Positions 11,136-22,903 of a DNA stretch of 64,000 nucleotides are shown in pieces (the first letter of the stretch is position 1; each line of letters begins with the position of its first letter). A program made the translations under genes and the position numbers. The stretch lies in assembly GCA_027579435.1 (NCBI GenBank), contig JANBPK010000811.1, forward strand, positions 186,001 to 250,000, in the 5' to 3' direction. The notes beneath the pieces are model-generated. The model saw only the letters and a program-made list of their open reading frames with translations, ran no database searches and had not been told where the DNA came from. Source of the stretch: Candolleomyces eurysporus (lineage: Eukaryota > Basidiomycota > Agaricomycetes > Agaricales > Psathyrellaceae).

Positions 11136-12145
11136 ATGGATTTGATATTCGATGCCGACAAGCTGAAGGCACACCCATCGTCCCAAGCTGTTCTGCTCAC
11201 TTCCAATATCCAATTTTGCGCTCATTCCCGTAGGAAGGTCGCTACGCCATTGGTTGAAGTTCTCTTGTTCCAACNTCGAGAAGAACTGCAGGTAACTGAG
11301 GAAAGGCGACTAGAGAGGCATNAGATCTGCCGCTGCACAGGGCCGAACCTCGCCAGCTTGCNTGAGAAATAGTTGAGGTGAGCACGGTGTATTCCGAGCG
11401 CACTCACGTTCCACTTACTGTGNTTGNNGCGGTAGAAATATTGGAGTCTCTTCCTGAATCGACGAGGNATACGGGAGAACGTTCGAGCGCGCGCACNTCG
11501 ACTATCGANNGACCTGCAGCTCGNCGATTTCCTCCATGAGGGAGGGCACGGCTCTCGCCAACCCAANCTGNGCGAGAAGAAAANGGTGAANACGGTGTAT
11601 TNGGNGCATTANATNGACTCACCTCATGGGCTGCCANAGGAAANCCTGAAGTCTCAGGTTTGACCTTCCCCGACGCCGCATCGAGGAGGTCGTTCATATG
11701 CTCAGGCNCCAACTTATGGAGAGCCGCCTCTGGTCTCTCNTCTCCATGCGGATGGTGAACAACTCTTGGCAACGCAAAGGAGATCAGCGGTCCCCAGCAG
11801 CCTGCCACAGGTGGACGACACTCGGTCGCTCCTCGAAGCTGCGAGNNCTTCTNCAAGAGGCCATNTTCAGTGTAAGNAGAATCNCGGGNAGATGNNACNA
11901 CCCAGCTGCCTGACGACAACGACTCGATCAGCGAGAGAGGTATGGCCGCCTCTTTTGTTGGGCGACAGCGGCGNNNACAGCCAGAGAGCTCTTCCAACGG
12001 GGACANTCCACAAGATGATACTGACAGTCCAGAGACAGAGCGGGCACTCAGAAGCTCCAGGGATGAAATCGCGAGGCTATCGGNCACGCAAAATAACCTC
12101 AACCAGGCTCTGCAGGAACGGTGCAGGTATTGTGGACCTCGATAA
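11136..12145 (+). CDS. Hypothetical coiled-coil protein, exons unresolved
   Basis: An ATG at 11136, 175 bp from the divergent gene at 10960, opens MDLIFDADKLKAHPSSQAVL. Further plus-strand stretches look coding: ELQVTEERRLERH near 11290, EILESLPEST near 11435 and RALRSSRDEIARLS with NNLNQALQER near 12050-12120. Many N bases prevent reliable exon joining. The charged, leucine-spaced segments suggest a coiled coil. The minus strand over the same interval has only poorly biased frames. Function unknown; the limits are approximate. Confidence 0.3.
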
Positions 12146-12985
12146 GGNGAAACTAATAGTCGACGATCCCATTTTCAATTCGATAGNTATAGGAGCAAGG
12201 ATTTGGACGTACCCTCAAGCCNAAACNGCTTTGTTCTTNTGCTCCNGGGTGCCGCTNTGACGGGAAGCTGAGCTGGANTTCAAGCGGCATCCTTCCTCAT
12301 CTGNCTGCTCAGGTGCGTTTTCTCAAGGAAAANNGCCTTCATGCATCGCCGAGGGATGNATCGGACGCGTTTTCACGTTGCCATANGCCCTCCATCGTCN
12401 NCTGTCATGGATATTCCTAACCCTCGACGGCGTCGTCGCTCGAGGGCAATTTTCGAACCCATTCTCGAACGTCGGGGTTGCCGATGGCTGACGACCAGGA
12501 GATGTGTTCAGTTTCTTGATATTCCGGATGTAAAAGAGCACCGAATCGCGTCGACGATTGACCATGAACGTTGGGATGGATAAAGNNACCAAGCGCCCTG
12601 TCCACGTCACACTGAGGTTACTGGCTGGTTACCAAAACAGGACGTGAAGCGGGATCACATGGTTTCCGTGGTTTCCAGTACCTCAGATGCAGGCGCGTGC
12701 GTACGAAGCGCTCGCTGGAGCAGCCAGCCTGGATTTGACAGATATGCGAATCATATTATAATTAGTGCTAATGTACCAGTACAGATGCAGATANAGCAAG
12801 CGATCAGGAANATCAAAATGAATTGATAACGAGGTATAGGGAAAANCGTTATANGCAAATCTGGATAANACACATTACGACGATGAAAGACTAAAGATAA
12901 TCAAGNTTNTAGATGAANTGAACGAGANAAGTCTAGCNATGTTTCATAGTCCATNGAAGCATGAACGGAATACCGTCAAAAATAN
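12146..12985. other. No supportable gene
   Basis: Short frames on both strands, several broken by N. Nothing with consistent codon use or a recognisable motif. The AT-rich stretch 12740-12940 has no clear element structure. Confidence 0.4.
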
Positions 12986-15036
12986 TCAGAAAAGAGCNCC
13001 TCGCANGCCNCGGAGGACNTTNAGGTCGGCNCTGCCCTTTCCAAGAGCAGCGAGGACTCGTTGCTCATCCTCGTCTTCTGCGGCTTTCNTCNATCTCCCC
13101 TCNATCGAGTTCTCCTCTTCCTCCAGTCTCTCACGGCCTTCCATGTCCTTGACCCTGCACGTACGCGGTGAAAAAGTACTGCCTTCAACGTCGGGGTCAT
13201 CGTCCAGTTCCGCAAGATCGTCTGCGTCGTTCTTGACTGGAGAGAGCCTACCAGAGACGGCGGTGGCATCGGAGTAGAGGACTCCACTGCTGCCACCCCT
13301 GTTCAGCTTGCGAGACTTCTGGAGAGGCTGAGCGTCACTGCGGTCGCAGTGAGATCCTGGAGAGCCTTCGGAGTCCGACTCCTCGCGAGGACGCTTGCCA
13401 CTGCCTTTGACGACTCGGACCGGGGTCTTCGGAGCAGGCTGAAGAGGATGTCCCTTCGCCGGGTCCCCGTCGAAAAGCCCCATAATCCTGCGGAAAGCTT
13501 CTTCCGGCGCGGGAGCTTTGTACTTCTTCTCGCAAGGTTGTTCGTGGGTGATGCTACATGCGGTACCAGGATGGCTACACCTCACATTCCTAGCAAGTAC
13601 GAAGTCAGAACGGATTCATATCGCGAATATCTGTGGGATAAACGACTTACGGAAAGCCCATCGCGCCAATGCAGCTNAGAACANAAGAATCGAGNGTTAG
13701 GATANCACCTNGACTGTNCGACGAAACGAGAANGCGTACTCTTTGGCAATTTCACGCCGTTCCGCTCGATCTTCAGTATTCCCGATGTTCTCGATAGCAC
13801 TGAGTTNGGATGCGTCAGATAGTGGATCGGTTTCGAAAGGAGGGATAAGGCCAAAACTCACATCGGCAGAAGTATATTGCGAATCGCGTCGGAANNANNT
13901 CCATTGGTCGCTGGTACCCTTTGAGGGGAAGAAGGCACATTGCCAGNGCCTTCGGCAGGGTCACTGCTGCGAAGGTTAGGATCGACGTTCTGATCGTTCC
14001 GAGTCTGAAGCATGCTGAAGAATTCTTGACTCTCAACGAGGGAAGGTGACAGATAGGTAGGGGAGATAATGGTGGTTTGAAGACNCAGATGCGAAAGAGA
14101 GTCCGTTCTCNTANNAACCAAATCATACCCAATGAGCAGAANANNNNCTCCGANCCTGCAAAGTATTGTTAACGGAGTTTAACGCGATGTCAAAGNTTCC
14201 TGGACAGCAACAGAGCTTNGAAGGAAGNAGTANCCCCNGACGGGTGGACTNTGAATTGAAAACATACCCCATATGGCCAGACGCCACTGCAGGCGATCGT
14301 CATTGCCATTGGACGACGCACCCAAGTCAACCCCCGTTGGCNCACTGGNCATGGTGATCTGGAGGGAAGAGGGTTAGCCTTCCGTTCAACCTATTCTGAG
14401 AGNNATANTNNCTTGGGACTCTGTAGCGTGACTCACTCAGAGATTTCAGAGAACCGTTCCAGAAGCNAGCTGCATAACCTTGTGAGACGTTATCTCCTTG
14501 CGTCGCAAGCGGACTTGTTTCTATGGTAGGAGCGTAAGAAANGGAAATGTGCGCGAAAAGACAAACTATTTCGGACCCGAGTCCATCGCGAGAGATTGGG
14601 AAGAGAGCAATACCTTGGGAGGCGAAATGCCGAGAGACTGTTGAGGGTTGAGGNTGGTCAAAGGAATGGATGAGCCAAAGGATGGACGGAGTTTTCGAGA
14701 CTAATGGAAAATAATAGGTCGTCCAAGTCAAACGCCGTCTTGAGGCTTTCGCCTGCGAATGTGAGCAGTGATTCCGAGATCAGAACACAAGCTCTCCCTG
14801 GCTCTCAATCCTCAGGTCCAAGTGTTGAGATAGGCGAAAAGACCTGCAGATCCTGATCCAAAGACGTCGATGGCGTGGCAGTGTTCCTCCATTGGAAGCC
14901 AACAGATTCGATTAATGGAAAAAGCAAGGGTCTTGGTCTCTTTCGTGGAATTTTCTTCGAGGTCGGTGTAGCGCAATGGTCCAGGGAGATTTTCAACAGA
15001 GACTTCAGCGGACGGTGACCTAGTCCCAGCCGACAT
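12986..15036 (-). CDS. Hypothetical intron-rich protein with charged C-terminus
   Basis: A plausible ATG at 15036 begins MSAGTRSPSAEVSVENLPGP. Downstream minus-strand exons include GESLKTAFDLDDLLFSISLE near 14700, FFSMLQTRNDQNVDPNLRS near 14000, AIENIGNTEDRAERREIAKE (joined in phase across a GTGAGT...CTCAG intron at about 13860-13809) and CIGAMGFPNVRCSHPGTA followed by EEAFRRIMGLFDGDPAKG near 13500. The last exon is basic, then acidic (KGSGKRPREESDSEG, DLAELDDDPDVEGS). I know no family for it. Several exons are interrupted by N, so the model is partial; a single gene is the simplest reading but two genes cannot be excluded. Confidence 0.45.
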
Positions 15037-15461
15037 CTACACCGGGCGGCCGCTGTTGCTGGCACTGAGACCACGCCGGAGATTGAGACTGATATAGCAG
15101 ATATATCGCCACCGTTGCCTCAAGGCAGAGGCATAGGCAGAGCACTAAGCAAGTCTGACGGTTGCGAGCAACCCAAGAGGAGACCAAAGAAAAGACGTCA
15201 TAGTCAATAATGCGTGCGTTGGTGAAGCGCTCTCAAAGCTAACAAGTAGAAAGTTCCAACGACGTCTACTTTGAAGAAAGCTTTTTGGCGAGGACCGCAC
15301 TGGATGTCGTCGCAGAAAGAGAGAAAAGAGCGGGTGGGTTCCGGGCCCTGTAAGGGATGCTCGGTAGATGCCCGGGCCGGACCAACCATCACCAGTTCCT
15401 CGAGGCAAGATGGGCGCCATTCGTCGCTCTCCTCCTCCACCCCCGTCGGCAATCCCCCAAA

Positions 15462-16338
15462 ATGCCTCGCAAAGAAAACCCAGGCCCAATATCCGCGCAA
15501 GCCCAGCAAGACCTCGTCTCAGAGGGAATCGAAAACTTTGANCTGCCCAAGAGTGTCGTCATGAAGATCGCGAAATCCGCTGTACGTGCGTTGGGCTTCC
15601 CTTGCTTACGCTGTTCGCCATTCATCCGGAGAACGCGTTCGACGAGGCGCCGGTGTTGACCAAGTTTGTGTATAGCTGCCTGAAGAAGCGAGACTGACGA
15701 AGGAAACGGTGCTTTCGCTGGTGAAAGGCTCGACGGTATTCATTAATTACCTTGGTACGTCGCGTCGTTGTTGCTCCTTTAGCACGAGGCTAATCATAGC
15801 TTCATAGCTGCAACGTANGTNTCTCCCAAGCATGGCCCTNAGGACGTGTAGTCTGACNCTACGGACACAGTGCTCACGATGTNGCGGTGTCGAAACAGCA
15901 CAAGTCNATCGCAGCAACGGACGTGCTCAAGGCNCTGGAAATGCTAGACTTTGCTGATCTCGTGGCGCCTCTATCAGANGAACTGAAAAGTGCGTCCATC
16001 CCTCTTCTCCCTCAATNCGTCTGTTNATTGACCNNCNNNAACCCCTTCCAGCCTTCAAAGAGCAAAGCAAAACAACNTCGGGGAAGAAATCCGGCGGAGC
16101 CAGCTCGAAAGGGTTCTCAATCTCCATACCCCCCTCAGCCGGCGGCTCAGGATCTATCCGACTCCCTGCAAACAGCTCAAACTCTGCGTCNGCACCACCT
16201 ATNACNCTCAAAGTCAAGTCCAAGTCNTCGACAGCGTCCACAAACACGCCGACTGACACNGGAAAGCAGGGCGCCTCGGACTCGGAGCGCAACACACCAA
16301 ATCCCGAAGACGCGGAAATGGCTGATAGTGAGACGTGA
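15462..16338 (+). CDS. dpb4: DNA polymerase epsilon histone-fold subunit Dpb4/POLE3
   Basis: Five exons join in phase: 15462-15581, 15676-15754, 15808-15814 (a 7-nt micro-exon), 15871-15989 and 16052-16338, giving about 203 residues. The histone fold reads LPKSVVMKIAKSA, LTKETVLSLVKGSTVFINYLAATAHDVA, then SIAATDVLKALEMLDFADLV, which is the pattern of Dpb4/POLE3 (CBF/NF-YB-like fold). Together with a Dpb3/POLE4 partner this subunit binds DNA and histones as part of DNA polymerase epsilon; Dpb4 homologs also serve in ISW2/CHRAC remodellers. The C-terminus is low-complexity, basic then Ser/Thr-rich (SGKKSGGASSKG, KVKSKSSTASTNTPT), and stops with TGA 16336-16338. A few N bases fall inside exons but do not break the frame. 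CHRAC or NF-YB relatives are less likely given the exact motif spacing. Confidence 0.85.
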
Positions 16339-17236
16339 ATTCTGTTNTGGTACCTTGGTCCTTGNATCCGTTGGGGGACTGGAGCGTTCTTGGACGTCCT
16401 TCACGTTTGTACGTATTACCTGGTGTATTCTATNCCTCGCCTTCCTTCCACGAATGNTCGTGATGCACGAACGAATGAACATCTTCGCTCAGAGGAAGTT
16501 CTGCCCTTGGTCCTGAGCCTTCCCCAGTTCTACCTTCGCTCTAAGCCCATCTAAGCTGGACGCGAGTTTGAAGGAGTGTTTGGAGGAGTATTTGAAGGGT
16601 TTGTTGAACACTGTATTGAAGGGTGTATTGACGAAACCAGCCGAGTAGCGAGACTGACTCCATTGAAAAAAGAGTAAATATTCACCAATCGAAACCTTTG
16701 CCTTCGCCCTCACCGAGGTGAGTTACCTTTTTTTCCTGTTCCTCTCTTTCGTTCCTCCTCCCGCCCCTTCTTTCCTCTTTTGGATTTATTATTATTATTA
16801 CTATTTATTTTTGTTTTCACTTTTCTGCACAATTGTTTTTCTGTCATCGCTGAGTGCAAGTGGCAGTGGCATGCTCAATCCGCGGAAGGCAATGCTTGTT
16901 CACGTTCAGCTAACACGACATTCCGTGGGCTTTGCATTGTGACAAATGTCTTGTGCTTTAAACGGTGTGCACGCCCGCCGCTAATGCCACACTCCATCGG
17001 TGGCGCCCATTGTCGCGCGCCCGCTTCAAAGCACGACCGCATCACCCGCGTCCAAGCCNCCGGTGTCCTTTCTCCCTTTGTGTGGCAGGGGGGGTTTTAT
17101 AAGGCAAGCGGGAGCTGGTGTTGTGTCTTCCCTCTCTCTCCCGCTCTCTCACTCACCACACCCGCACTTTGAACACGCGCCTATTACCTCGCTATCCACT
17201 TGACCTTCAGCCTAACACGCTTTTGAATAACAGACA
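16339..17236. other. Intergenic; 5' region of the Ser/Pro/Gln-rich gene
   Basis: No gene seen. An (ATT)n run lies at about 16785-16806. Pyrimidine-rich stretches typical of fungal promoters occur at 17117-17165 just before the next ATG. Confidence 0.5.
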
Positions 17237-20200
17237 ATGTCTGCCAATAACAGCTCCGCGTCTGGTCCGCAACTGGACCTGACTGGCCCAGGCATACCCG
17301 ACGCTGGNCCCTCCTCCACTTCGAACGCCTCCAACAGCAANACTACTACTACTAGGAGGAATAATATTCGTCGCACCGGTCGTTCCATATACGATGTCCT
17401 CCAGAACAAGTAAGCCTTTCCTCGGTCTACNTGANATGAANNGTTGGAGCTTACTCANTGCCACCAGCGTCAACAGGCCTTTCATGACCATGGAACAGTA
17501 TATCCAGAGCTGCGGNAGTTTTTCCGTTAACGNCCAGATGGTCAGGAGCCCTGACCAGCTTGCNTCTGTGCCGTTTTATGACCCTACCCTATCGGCGGCT
17601 TCNGTNGATGATATTNTNGGTCGACCTCTCGACGGNGCTGGACNCTCTGNTNCCTCTACCTCCTNTGCCACCGCAACATCCGGAGAGGCCCTTCANGCTT
17701 CNTNNGACTCTACCTCTGCTTCGGCTGCGGGTCCGTCGGACGAAAACGGTGGTCAGCCTTCTCAGGAAGACGCTCTAAAGATGCAAGAGTTTTGGGCAGA
17801 CTTTGAAAGAATGTCTGCGGAGATTTTCGATTGGACTTCGGCGCTTGGGGATGNACCGGCTCAGTCTGCTCCTGGTCCTAGTCAGCCCTCTGTCGACGTC
17901 CAGCCAGCAGCAGCTTCCAGCTCCNNAGACTCGCCTCTTCAAGTCACCACTGCGCCGTCAGCATCTTCGGCTGCACTCGACCTCGTTCAGGATCCCCANG
18001 NGCAGGTTCCTCAAAATCTTCAACTTCTTCCTGCAGTTCAGCTCGACTTNGATANTGTGATACGGCCATCNCCGTCGCCGTTGGCTATTCGTGCAGGNAA
18101 TCTNTTCTTTTACCGAACAGGATTTTCGACTGGTATGCCNGGTGCTCCTGGATTTGAGGACGTTGGCGGTGGCAACGTCCAGCCTGCTACTGCCGCTCCT
18201 CAGAACCCTGCTTCTGATGCGACCGACTCCCAACCTGCTCANGCGACAAACNTCCCCTCCCAGACAGCGGTCCCTGCCACAGTTCACTCGTCTTCTAAGA
18301 TCGGCTCTACCTCTGGAACGTCGAAGTCTGCCGGGAAAAGCGTCAAGTCATCGACTCCTCAGAACGCTCTTTCTACTCCCACTGCTTCTGCCACCAACAA
18401 CGTCCAGNCTCAAGCTACTCCTCGGGACTCTGCNCCTCATATGTCGGCNCCAGCTNCCGCCAATCGTAATGTNCGTCCTNAATNCCTCGTTTCTNNTCGT
18501 ATGNCTCACGTGTTCTCCCAGACACCGGCCCCTGCCACAGCTCAGTCATCCTCTCGGGTTCAGAATACCTCCGGTTCTGCNAGGCCTNCTACCGGAAACA
18601 GNCGCCAGTCAACTAGCAATCCAGCGANGATTCCTCCTGTTCGTGGGAGCCCAGGAGCGCTTCTGGCCACACTTCAGGGATATTTGGCGGGGTCTCAGGC
18701 TCCTCGAACGGCGAACGGNGNCAATCCTGCTCCTCAGCCAGCACAGATGCAGGCGACTGCGAAAAATACCCAGACCCAGAGNCGTCGACCTCCCCAGCAG
18801 CCACTCGGTCCTCAGACGGCGAACGGTGCCAATAATCCCCAGTTGGCGGCAGCTCGCCCTCAGGCTGTGAGTACCGCCGGTGCTCCTAGGAATGGCTCTA
18901 CCAAATCTGGAATGACAAGAGACATGAAGGTCGAGCTTATCGATGCTGCTTTGCCCCCTGCTCCTTCGACTTCTTCNGCGTCACGTATGNTGCCCCCGAA
19001 TNNCAATGTTCAGCGTCGCCAGAACTCCCAGCCTCCTCGAGCTCAGGTTACCCAGCAGGCAGCAGCTCGTCCTATGGCGCAGTCGAGTAACGGCAGCGCT
19101 CCTACCAGTAGCACTGGCACGACCCAGTCAGTTCGGCCTACCGCAATCGGCCAGCAGTCGTCTACTCCTACTAGGGATCAGCTCAACGCTGCTCGCGCCG
19201 CGCTTGTCAACCTTTCTCCTGAGAAGTTGCTAGCACTCAAGGCCCTTCTCGAAACTCAGCTTGACGGATCTCAGCAGCTCAGCGGTCCTCAGATGATGCA
19301 GACGGCTATGGCCAACAGTCCCCAGACTCAGCTTCGTCGACCCCCGCAGCAGTTCCTCAATCCTCNGGCGAATGGCGTCAGTNCCCAGGCTACGATGCAA
19401 TCGATTANCGGTGGTCCCTACGGCAGTTCTAGTTCTATGAATCCTGGAATGTCTGGTCCTTCAGGATCCATCATGCTCCCGCCNAACNGTCANNTCCAGC
19501 TTCCNCTGAATGGTCGACCTCAGCATCCTCANNNTCCCNAGNCTCTTNGNCGNTCTGGNTCTCTCCTAGCNGCTCCAACTATGANCCAGTCGTTCAACGG
19601 TGTGGTCNCGCCGAGGCCGATGTCCGTAAGGCCAAATGGTCCGATGGGTCCTCCTNNNATGAGGCCATCGCCGGTTTTGACCAACGCTCGACCCCCGTCC
19701 TCTATGANCTACNTNGTTCCCCATCCTGCAGCTCCAACCATGAACCAGTCGNTCNGCGGNATTCCCAANGGNGGGTTCGTCCAGGTTCCTATGGGTNCTT
19801 CTCCACGGATGTGGCAATCGCCAACTATGAGCCACTCGTTCGTNGGTGNTCCTANCCACGCTCCTATCCCCCAGAGAGCCGTTGCCGGACCGAGTAACTA
19901 CGNNCCGATGAGGCCGTCTCCGCTNTTGAACAACGCTGTGGCCNGCCCTTCGAGCCTGTCTTCNGTTCCTCGACCTAGCCCTCGACTTCGTCAGCAACCA
20001 GCCNTTCCTCATGGGAGCTGGGTCCTNTCTAACGGAGNNCCTCAGCCTCAGCAAGTCGTTCGACAGGGTGGTATCTTGAACTCACCTTTCTTGCCTGGGG
20101 TCGGCATGGTCAACAATTTACAGGCTCCCGGGATGGTTCCTACGATGGCGTCGCCNGTAGGGGCTTTCCAGCAAGNTCCACAGGTCAGACAACGNCCGAG

Positions 20201-20728
20201 CAGTCNGNCTCGNGCAANGCANCAGNGACNGNGNCCNGTGAATGCGATGCCGTTNCCNCCAGTNCAAGNCNACTCNGANNTANGGGAGCAGGNGNTGTTA
20301 GNGTTCGGATNNNCGGCGGACCAANNNCCTCAGACGAGCNNCNCNNACCAGTTGCTGAATCACGGCTCAGNGGAGNATGGTTGGGGGANTGNNCANCAGC
20401 NACCAGCTATGCCNATCCAANACCTTAACCAACTTCCCCAAAAACACATCAATCCAGAAAATGGCNGCNTGTCTCAAGGCAATGCCGCGACGTCCTCCTC
20501 TGGCTCACCCGCCAAGAGGAGGCGAGACGAAGAAGAAGANNNTCAAGAAAACGAAGCAGAAGGCAGTGGCTCCCAGTAAGTTTCCTTTCAACATCTTTTC
20601 CTATGCCGATTCTGACGAAGCCAACAGGACAAGTCCCAAACGGTGGAAGCCAGATGCAGAGGCGGTGNNNNNNAGNNAGTANNAANGAGTCTGAGGAACT
20701 GNNNGAAGAGANGAAGGAAAGGATGTAG
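17237..20728 (+). CDS. Large Ser/Pro/Gln-rich low-complexity protein
   Basis: The ATG at 17237 opens MSANNSSASGPQLDLTG. Exon 1 ends at a GTAAGC after SIYDVLQN, and exon 2 starts after CCACCAG near 17467 and reads VNRPFMTMEQYIQS. A single long exon then runs to about 20577. A GTAAGT there and an acceptor at CCAACAG near 20630 join SGSQ to TSPKRWKPDAEAV. After N bases an acidic tail (ESEEL, KERM) ends at TAG 20726-20728. Composition is dominated by Pro, Ser, Gln, Ala and Asn, as in transcriptional co-regulators or mediator-like scaffolds. One ordered helix stands out: QLNAARAALVNLSPEKLLAL. Residues encoded by about 19570-19990 form imperfect repeats around PTMxQSF, MRPSPxLxNA and PSSM/L. No DNA-binding domain is visible. 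Exon 1's TGRSIYDVLQNN may be a docking motif (inference). Many Ns lower certainty. Confidence 0.6.
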
Positions 20729-21129
20729 TGGNGGTAGAGAAAAAGAAGAATCGATGAAAACCTCGTGTACTTATAGGATGCCCGTCTGTTGTATGATCTC
20801 CTTTGATGTAAACACTATTTCTCCCTTATCGATTNAATGATTCNTTCTCGGCNATATCCCCTTGTTCCACANGGGAATAGAGTGACTTTCATCGAAGCAA
20901 GAACAATGGCTATCGATGTNTCCAAGTATCACGGACACAGTACAGGGAGGCGTTGTAAAACTCAGGATGAGTACAAGAAATTGAAGCCGCCATCACTGGT
21001 GCCAGGGCAGGGTGGCCAAAGGCTCGGAGCGACAGAATTTGGGCTCCGCAATCTCTGTCGCGTAGGGAATCGGGAGCGATGTTTCAATTTTCGTTCGCGA
21101 CTTCTTCCTACCCTCCCTCAGGTTCTGTC

Positions 21130-21400
21130 AATGAACTTGAAGATTGTCAGCTGAATCTGCGAACCATTATCCAGACTCCGAGAACTGGAGAGGGAGGCTC
21201 CGTAACGCTGTGTCATACTTCCCTTCGCGACTTCCTCACCACGAAAATCCAATCCGAACGGTCACTTAACCGNTGTATCAATCGCGGACTACCTCGCCAT
21301 NCTTCCCTTTGTTCCACTCNCTTTACTTNANNTTNTTNTATCAACCCANATCTCCGACAAATCNCGCCCCGGATGGCCTTTNGTATTTGCTCACNGGGTG
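21130..21400 (+). pseudogene. NACHT post-domain module relic (second)
   Basis: The plus strand encodes CQLNLRTIIQTPRTGEGG followed by VTLCHTSLRDFLTT, the hallmark of the first post-NACHT module (in the intact copies VLVNLQAIIHIPGTDDLPVT and CHTSLRDFLTT). The frame decays after about 45 residues and has no NTPase part. It is more diverged than the relic at 8.1 kb and probably descends from a different NACHT gene. Confidence 0.65.
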
Positions 21401-21528
21401 CACGAAGCAATTAATCCTNGCACTGGGATGTCTAGTTGACGACNAAGAACGCATTGGACTTTAGGTGGAAAGTCCAATGTTCTTTAGTATACCGATACAA
21501 CGGAGGAGGCTAGTTGAATTCACCGAAC

Positions 21529-22450
21529 ATGAAGTTCTACGGCACGGTCTACGACGTGTTTCGAACGCCATTTACACCATTTATACTCAAAAAGGCACAT
21601 TCCAATTCTTCACTTCCCTCTCTGAGTGTTTCGCTTTGTAACTCATTCCGATGCTTGTATAATCCTCCAGATTTCTGAACCAACCGACAGGGAAGATGAG
21701 TATGTCGACGATTCATGCGTTCACTCGACCCTGAGCTCCGATGACGAGAAGTTGTATACGCCCGAGTTTTCAACAGGATGTTTTAGGGCGAATCTGGTGG
21801 ACTGCCAAGGATCAAGGATACTTTCAACGTGAGTACGCCGATTCTACAACTTAACCCTGCCAGTGTGCGTCAATGGGAGGTGAATCACTGGTAGCTTTTT
21901 TCATCTTCAGCAGGTGCTGGGACGGATAGTGGCTTATACTCGATTCAAGTGGTAATAACTTGAATCCGAGTCGAAGATCATTCTCGGTTCGCGCCCGCCC
22001 TGAAAGCTATCTCTTTACCGGAACTGGTCTAAAATGAGGCTCTGCTTCGACGCCATGCCCCCGTTCGACGTTCAGGTGTAGCGTGGCGATACCGATTCAG
22101 GCTTGGATCGAATTTTTAGGGCTCTGGAAGGGTTCACGGTATGTACCATACGATCTCTCACCACTGTACTCAAGATTCTTGATACGAGGTGCTAAAATAA
22201 TTGCAGTCTGGTGACCCTATGCCTAACTTGGTCTTACCAGCCAAAACGCTTTACCGTGTCTCTACCTTTCATGTCAGCGCAATGCCTCTAACGTAAGTTT
22301 CATTCGCTCTTTTGGATCTTCGCGCGAAGAAACTTGAAAACTAATCTTGATTCCTCTCACCGCAGTGCCATTGTACGATATAAAAGATATCGGTGCCATG
22401 TTAAAGGGCCGATGCATTTCGTGATTATCAATCGGGCCTCGAGGCCTTAG
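21529..22450 (+). other. Possible spliced remnants, no confident gene
   Basis: Some exon-like pieces are visible: ISEPTDREDEYVDDSCVHST near 21675 ending at a GTGAGT near 21829; LDRIFRALEGFT near 22105, whose exon ends at GTATGT (22140) and joins in phase, after ATTGCAG (22206), to SGDPMPNLVLPAKTLYRV. The second pair recalls the leucine-rich part of fungal F-box proteins but is too short to call. In-frame stops lie between the pieces. Probably a decayed gene. Confidence 0.2.
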
Positions 22451-22727
22451 GCGTTTGTTTCCTTTATTTTGATTTCTGCACAACCCCTATCGGTGACACT
22501 CCAATTCGTTGGCTTTATCCGTTGCGAGTGGCACCGTGGCATTGCACTCCAAGCTGGTACTTTCCTCGACTCGCAATCGGTTGAGTGGCAGTGGGAAAAA
22601 GGTCTGAAAGAATGTCTTCGAGGTACAAGCATGTGATGAACAATGGTCATGGCGGGCAGAGGCCGGCGCGACGGAGGGCTGCGGCACTTACCGACTCCGA
22701 GATCCACCCTGGGCATTGTCCCCGGCC

Positions 22728-22734
22728 TATAAAA
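22728..22734 (+). promoter_or_regulatory. TATA box of the first tandem paralog
   Basis: TATAAAA about 170 bp before the ATG at 22904, within a stretch that aligns with the upstream region of the paralog at 25025 (there CTATTAAAG). The position fits a fungal core promoter. Confidence 0.45.
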
Positions 22735-22903
22735 GCTATGGCACGGTTGTTCGAACATTCGTCATCTTGCTTCCCATCTCTCACCTTTATCTCCCGAAAA
22801 CAGCCACCCTCGGCTTCGAACTGCTCATATACCCTTCCTCCAGCAGCGCCTCAATCCCTTACGCCCTTCTTTTACATTGTCTTCAAAATTCGGTCTACCA
22901 GCC

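Larger units (their letters stand above)
8167..21444. other. Block with scattered ambiguous (N) bases
   Basis: Well over a hundred single or short N calls occur between 8167 and 21444, and almost none elsewhere in the window (only near 60787 and 61461). The block starts inside the first NACHT relic and ends just beyond the second. Reading frames inside it break at some Ns, so the gene models here are less certain. See findings for interpretation. Confidence 0.8.

Noticed and set aside
16600..16680. Repeated GTATTGAAGGGT-like phrases downstream of dpb4
   Set aside because: Only a few imperfect copies, in no frame and without flanking duplications; taken as low-complexity 3' sequence.
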